In this document: positions 16,267 through 19,081 of the stretch, piece after piece
Layout of the letters: each line of letters opens with the position of its first letter
Numbering within the stretch: the stretch's first letter is position 1
The notes under the pieces: generated by a model
Told to the model about the DNA's origin: nothing
The model's database searches: none
What the model saw: the letters and a program-made list of their open reading frames with translations, nothing else
Made by a program: the position numbers and the translations under genes
Source: UBA1672 sp046542355
GTDB taxonomy: Bacteria > Pseudomonadota > Alphaproteobacteria > Micavibrionales > Micavibrionaceae
Assembly (NCBI GenBank): GCA_046542355.1
Contig: JBKHBN010000034.1
Location: 1 to 19,081, forward strand
DNA length: 19,081 nucleotides
Direction of reading: 5' to 3'

Positions 16267-16272
16267 ATTATA
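16267..16272 (-). promoter_or_regulatory. Possible -10 element of the hydrogenase structural operon
   Basis: TATAAT on the minus strand lies 32 nt before the flavoprotein ATG, at a position closely matching the one before the hydrogenase-chemoreceptor gene. No -35 consensus stands at the right spacing. The rest of 16235-16490 shows no gene I can support. Confidence 0.3.
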
Positions 16273-16490
16273 AATTAAAGAAAACAGACCAGTTTGGTAA
16301 AAAAAGCCCTTGAAGAAACCTCCTCCATCCCATGGATTCATTGTAGTGAGTGAAAGACATAACTTCAACATTAAGTTTCACGACTTTTTCAATTCACAAA
16401 CAATCGGGACGAAAAAAACTCAAGATTTTACTACTGAAAATCAGCTGCATTCCTACGCGCGCATAGTAAATATAAAAACGGGTCTGACAC

Positions 16491-16667
16491 CTAATATTTT
16501 TCCTTGAGGATATTTTTGAGGTCATCAAGGAGCTGTGTGGGCGTCTCTTCGTTGAAACGCCATTCGCATTCTTTCAAGAATAATTCAAAATTCTGTTTTG
16601 GTATACCGTTATATTTTCGCATGTGTCTTTTAGCCTGGTTCCAGAAGTTTTCAATGCCTTTAATTAT
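16491..16667 (-). pseudogene. IS1595-type transposase remnant (C-terminal tail only)
   Basis: Read on the minus strand from about 16667 to the stop at 16491, the frame gives IIKGIENFWNQAKRHMRKYN, then a stretch containing NGIPK and LKECEWRFNEE. This matches, from memory, the end of the ISXO2-like DDE domain of IS1595-family transposases. Everything upstream of GIENFW is missing and replaced by IS481-type sequence in another frame. No ATG or ribosome site is available, so this is a dead fragment. The flanking GGGTCTGACACC at about 16480-16491 could be part of an element end, which I cannot prove. Confidence 0.8.
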
Positions 16668-16984
16668 GCAGGGTGATGAATGTCGGGGAACATGCGCATT
16701 AGCTTTTCCCTGATCTTTGGAGCACCCCAGCTTGGGTATTCTTTCTTGATCCCCAAAATAGCGCGCTCAACCTGATAGGGAATATGATTGGCATGCCGGC
16801 ATGGCCTGCGCGAGCGGTCGTTTAATCCCTCAAGCCCGCAGTCTTTGTAACGGTTATAAATCTTGTATCCAGTACGGCGCGTTATACCAAATTCCCGGCA
16901 TAACGGCGCCATCTTCTTACCCTCAAGCAAGCGCGCTACAAATTTGATGCGTTCATCCATAATGCTACACTCCTTCCAAACCAT
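16664..16984 (-). pseudogene. IS481-type transposase remnant (N-terminal HTH only)
   Basis: This 106-codon frame starts MVWKECSIMDERIKFVARLL and contains the helix-turn-helix block CREFGITRRTGYKIYNRYK and DRSRRPCR, characteristic of IS481-family transposase N-termini. It stops just after the segment that normally leads into STVHAVLDRHG, so the whole integrase catalytic core (normally over 200 further residues) is absent. The loss coincides with the join to an IS1595-type tail, so the gene is truncated by recombination rather than by a point mutation. The ORF could still produce a short DNA-binding peptide. Confidence 0.85.
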
Positions 16985-17013
16985 CTGAAATCCCCCTCAA
17001 ATGATAAAAGTGT

Positions 17014-17025
17014 ATACTATGTCTC
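17014..17025. repeat. 12-bp direct repeat near the IS481 remnant end, copy 1
   Basis: ATACTATGTCTC recurs at 17039-17050, 25 bp away, about 30-65 bp upstream of the transposase ATG. The position suggests the element's terminal or transposase-binding region. No opposite end can be found, because that half of the element is gone. Confidence 0.6.
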
Positions 17026-17038
17026 CGGTATATTCTGG

Positions 17039-17050
17039 ATACTATGTCTC
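17039..17050. repeat. 12-bp direct repeat near the IS481 remnant end, copy 2
   Basis: Second copy of ATACTATGTCTC; the following bases differ slightly (GGG instead of CGG). The right boundary of the IS scar is probably near here. Confidence 0.6.
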
Positions 17051-17146
17051 GGGATGTTCAGCTTTGGCCATGGGTTTTTCCTCCCTTGATAAATCCGTTG
17101 CTCGATCTATAAATGGAAAGACCTCGGCTTTGTTCCAAACCAAATG

Positions 17147-17374
17147 TTATTTTTTGACCCAGTTGCCGTTTTCGTTTTTCTCATATTCCTGTTTCACGGC
17201 AGCCCAGGCCACGCGGTGCGCGGTTTCTTCGCGTGAAGCGTCATCCCGGCGCTTGTCCGGGTCTTTATACTGATCCCAAGCGCTGTTATAAGCGGCACGA
17301 TAAATCTCCCGTCCGTGCTCGGGCAAATTGTCTTTGACTGAATCCGGCAAATCCGAAAGGTTTTCATACGGCAT
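17147..17374 (-). CDS. chaB: ChaB family protein
   Basis: This 75-residue protein matches the ChaB family: MPYENLSDLPDSVKDNLP at the front, a middle EIYRAAYNSAWDQYKD and REETAHRVAWAAVKQEYEK at the back. ChaB was named as a putative regulator of the ChaA cation antiporter, but its biochemical function is poorly known; it often occurs in stress or membrane-associated loci. The start overlaps the end of the upstream stress gene by 11 bp in another frame, and GGAAGGAG provides a strong ribosome site. It is the last gene of the Hsp20-PRC-stress cassette and abuts the IS scar; no terminator hairpin is obvious in 17051-17146. Confidence 0.9.
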   Translation of the reverse strand: MPYENLSDLPDSVKDNLPEHGREIYRAAYNSAWDQYKDPDKRRDDASREETAHRVAWAAVKQEYEKNENGNWVKK

Positions 17375-17945
17375 TTTGCTCTCCTTCCTGCGGCGTTTCC
17401 ACCTGTGATTCTTCGTCTTTTACCACCACATTGTGTTTTTCGAATAACTCCTTGACGATATCGGCCTGCTCCGGCCCGTCTGTTTTGACGGCGATCAGGA
17501 CATTGCCCTCTTTCATACCGTGCCTGAAAAATTCAACATCATATTCCGGAATGCCCGCTCCGATCAGTGCGCCGAAAAATCCGCCCGCAATCGATCCGGC
17601 GCCAAATCCCGCCAAGGCCGAAAGAATAGGCCCGGCTACAACCAGATTCAGCCCGCCAGTGGCCACGGTGCCCGTGCCCATAATCCCGGCAATAATCGCG
17701 CCGGTAATGCCGCCGACAACGCCCAGTCCTGCAGCGCCTGAGCCCGCCCTGCTATGTTTTTCGATGAAAAAGCTTTTGCCGCGGGTTTCATCACTCATAG
17801 CCACCGCGATATCGTCTTCGCCGTAGCCGTCTTTCTCCAATGCCTGCAGAACATCTTCAACATCCTGCGCTTTTTCAAACAGGCCGATCACCAGGGTGAC
17901 CTGTTGCTGCCCTATATTTGCTTCCGGATAAATCGGATAATACAT
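17364..17945 (-). CDS. General stress protein (YflT/17M-like) with glycine-rich hydrophobic core
   Basis: This 193-residue protein has an N-terminal alpha/beta half-domain (QVTLVIGLFEKAQDVEDVLQ, about 14-33). A long glycine/alanine-rich hydrophobic stretch at about 66-130, with glycine-zipper spacing, follows. A second half-domain (EYDVEFFRHGMKEGNVLIAV, about 134-153) closes the fold. The arrangement is typical of proteins annotated 'general stress protein' with a split YflT-like domain around a possible membrane hairpin. There is no signal peptide. The tail is acidic. An AGGAG site precedes ATG 17945, 14 bp after the PRC-barrel stop. The molecular function is unknown; I infer envelope or stress association from the cassette. 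Confidence 0.75.
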   Translation of the reverse strand: MYYPIYPEANIGQQQVTLVIGLFEKAQDVEDVLQALEKDGYGEDDIAVAMSDETRGKSFFIEKHSRAGSGAAGLGVVGGITGAIIAGIMGTGTVATGGLNLVVAGPILSALAGFGAGSIAGGFFGALIGAGIPEYDVEFFRHGMKEGNVLIAVKTDGPEQADIVKELFEKHNVVVKDEESQVETPQEGEQNAV

Positions 17946-17959
17946 GATCTGCTCCTATT

Positions 17960-18841
17960 TTAATTGATGACCTTTTCCTTGAAATCTTCAAACTGCCGGG
18001 CTTGAGAATCGCTCAGTTTAAAATCAAGCTGATCGTTATCGTCACCTGGAGCCGGTTCCACAGCGTTATAATCCAATACTGCAAGACTTTCATCAAACCC
18101 CAGAACGCCGCCAAACTCGACAATTAAGCGGTCGACCGAGCCGTCGCGGAAGGAGACATTGTTGACGTCTGCGACTTCTTCACCTTGCGGATTGATAAGC
18201 TGGGCATCTAACAATCGGGCGACACTGTAGGTATTGTCGGGAAGGGTAGTCACGGAACCGCTGGCACTATCACGGTCATAAGAAAAAGACGCTGCATTTC
18301 TGATCATTTCTTCTGTAAGCGGGGCTATAATATCGCCTTCGGCGTCGCGTCTGGTTATGATGCTGTAATCAAAGGCCGCCAATTTTCCCAGACCTGTCCA
18401 TTCGCCATCTGCCAGAATAACCATTTCTGCATTGCCGTCATCATCAAGGATAATGTCATCGACTTTTGCAACGCGATCACCGTTTTGATTATAAACCGGC
18501 TGGCCGATTATACCTGCGGCTGTCGTTTTCCGGTCGACTACTACCTGGGATGCATCGGAATTGCCGTCGGCTTCATCTCCATCAACAAAAAGGCTAGCCC
18601 TGATATCCTGATATGCCTCCTCTGCTGCCTCGGATATATCTTTAGCAGTATCAGAAACATCATCTTCGGTCTCTTCCCAAGCGTTTTCAGCATCCTGTGC
18701 AAGATTTCCGCTTGATTGAGCGGAAGCTTCAGAGCTTCCCCGCTTTGCCGGGCTGCTGTCTTTTGAATCTGTATCGGCCATGGCCGGCGCAGCGGCCATA
18801 ACTGCCAGTACCGATACAGCAATTAAAAATCTCTTAGTCAT
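17960..18841 (-). CDS. Exported PRC-barrel domain protein (two domains)
   Basis: This 293-residue protein starts with a Sec-type signal peptide, with basic residues at 3-4, a hydrophobic stretch to about residue 20 and AMA before Asp23 as the likely cleavage site. A low-complexity Ser/Glu/Asp region (24-100) contains a helical segment like those of apolipoprotein-like stress proteins. Two PRC-barrel domains follow: about 107-188 (IIGQPVYNQNGDRVAKVDDI) and about 204-262 (LLDAQLINPQGEEVADVNNV). It is therefore predicted to be periplasmic. PRC barrels are small beta barrels used in ribosome maturation, photosynthetic reaction centres and many uncharacterised envelope proteins, so no specific role can be named. 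GAAAGGAG precedes the ATG, 14 bp after the hsp20 stop. Confidence 0.88.
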   Translation of the reverse strand: MTKRFLIAVSVLAVMAAAPAMADTDSKDSSPAKRGSSEASAQSSGNLAQDAENAWEETEDDVSDTAKDISEAAEEAYQDIRASLFVDGDEADGNSDASQVVVDRKTTAAGIIGQPVYNQNGDRVAKVDDIILDDDGNAEMVILADGEWTGLGKLAAFDYSIITRRDAEGDIIAPLTEEMIRNAASFSYDRDSASGSVTTLPDNTYSVARLLDAQLINPQGEEVADVNNVSFRDGSVDRLIVEFGGVLGFDESLAVLDYNAVEPAPGDDNDQLDFKLSDSQARQFEDFKEKVIN

Positions 18842-18855
18842 GATATTTCTCCTTT

Positions 18856-19081
18856 CTACGCGGCTTTTTTCTCAGTGTTCGACCGGACGCTTTTCATTTT
18901 AAGCGAACGGCTGAAAGAGCCGTAATGGCACTCGCGGTGTAGCGTCTTTTCATTTTCTTCCGTGCGTTCCTCGCTCTTTTCGCCCTGAATGACCAGCCCG
19001 CCATTGGTAATGGCTATTTCAAGATCGCTTTCCTCCACACCGGGTAGTTCGACCTTGACCTTAAAATTCTTGCCGTTTTCG
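18856..19081 (-). CDS. Hsp20/alpha-crystallin small heat-shock protein, short C-terminus (partial; N-terminus beyond window)
   Basis: Seventy-four codons at the right edge continue an open frame from outside. They show the front of an alpha-crystallin domain: NFKVKVELPGVEESDLEIAI, NGGLVIQGEKSEER and HYGSFSRSLKM. Small heat-shock proteins normally continue after SFSRS with another 30-40 residues, including a second GVL strand and a C-terminal tail. Here the protein ends 15 residues later in KSVRSNTEKKAA. Other frames past that point do not restore the family pattern, so a simple one-base slip is not evident. It is the first visible gene of the stress cassette. If expressed, it may be unable to form normal oligomers. 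Confidence 0.82.
   Translation of the reverse strand, partial: ENGKNFKVKVELPGVEESDLEIAITNGGLVIQGEKSEERTEENEKTLHRECHYGSFSRSLKMKSVRSNTEKKAA

Noticed and set aside
16491..16984. Intact transposase with programmed frameshift
   Set aside because: The two halves belong to different families and the catalytic core of both is missing, so a frameshift cannot restore a working enzyme.

Overview
The window looks like part of the chromosome of a Gram-negative bacterium able to live without oxygen. Its centre, about 4.2 to 16.3 kb, is a nearly self-contained [FeFe]-hydrogenase locus. It holds a catalytic hydrogenase, a pyridine-nucleotide-dependent electron-transfer partner, all three H-cluster maturases (HydE, HydF, HydG), a soluble hydrogenase-like chemoreceptor, and two unusual passengers: an aspartase and a zeta-toxin-like P-loop protein. 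The stress cassette at the right end (Hsp20, PRC-barrel protein, glycine-rich general stress protein, ChaB) is a combination I associate with Proteobacteria, particularly Alphaproteobacteria. That placement is tentative, because no rRNA or tRNA marker is present.

Layout, left to right. (1) 1-2697, minus strand: the first 899 codons of a large modular surface or secreted protein with Pro/Glu-rich linkers, a sugar-binding-like domain and a LamG-like domain. It runs off the left edge. (2) 2698-3184: an AT-rich divergent intergenic region. (3) 3185-4210, plus strand: a catalytic aspartate carbamoyltransferase (pyrB). (4) 4275-6245, minus strand: a hydrogenase/methyl-accepting fusion, with its own likely promoter. 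(5) 10184-6426, minus strand: aspA-hydF-hydE, tightly packed (4-bp gap, then a 4-bp ATGA overlap). (6) 10318-11718, plus strand: hydG, divergent from aspA. (7) 16234-11750, minus strand: a three-gene operon of a NuoF/GltD-like flavoprotein, HydA, and the zeta-like P-loop protein. (8) 16491-about 17050: a scar of two unrelated insertion sequences (IS1595-type tail fused to IS481-type head). (9) 19081-17147, minus strand: hsp20 (cut by the window edge), a PRC-barrel protein, a general stress protein and chaB.

How the genes could work together. The flavoprotein would exchange electrons with NAD(P)H through its GltD-type FAD and NAD(P) sites. It would pass them through iron-sulfur clusters to HydA, which makes or consumes H2. 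HydE, HydF and HydG build the 2Fe subcluster. The aspartase is translationally packed with HydF and HydE and could supply ammonia (a possible source of the azadithiolate nitrogen) and fumarate (an electron sink). The hydrogenase-chemoreceptor fusion could report H2 or redox state to the chemotaxis machinery. The domain content of the catalytic pair resembles the 'glutamate synthase-linked' [FeFe] group A2 rather than the trimeric bifurcating enzymes, and the sensor resembles the 'chemotaxis-linked' group C2. Both assignments are from motif reading, not a computed phylogeny.
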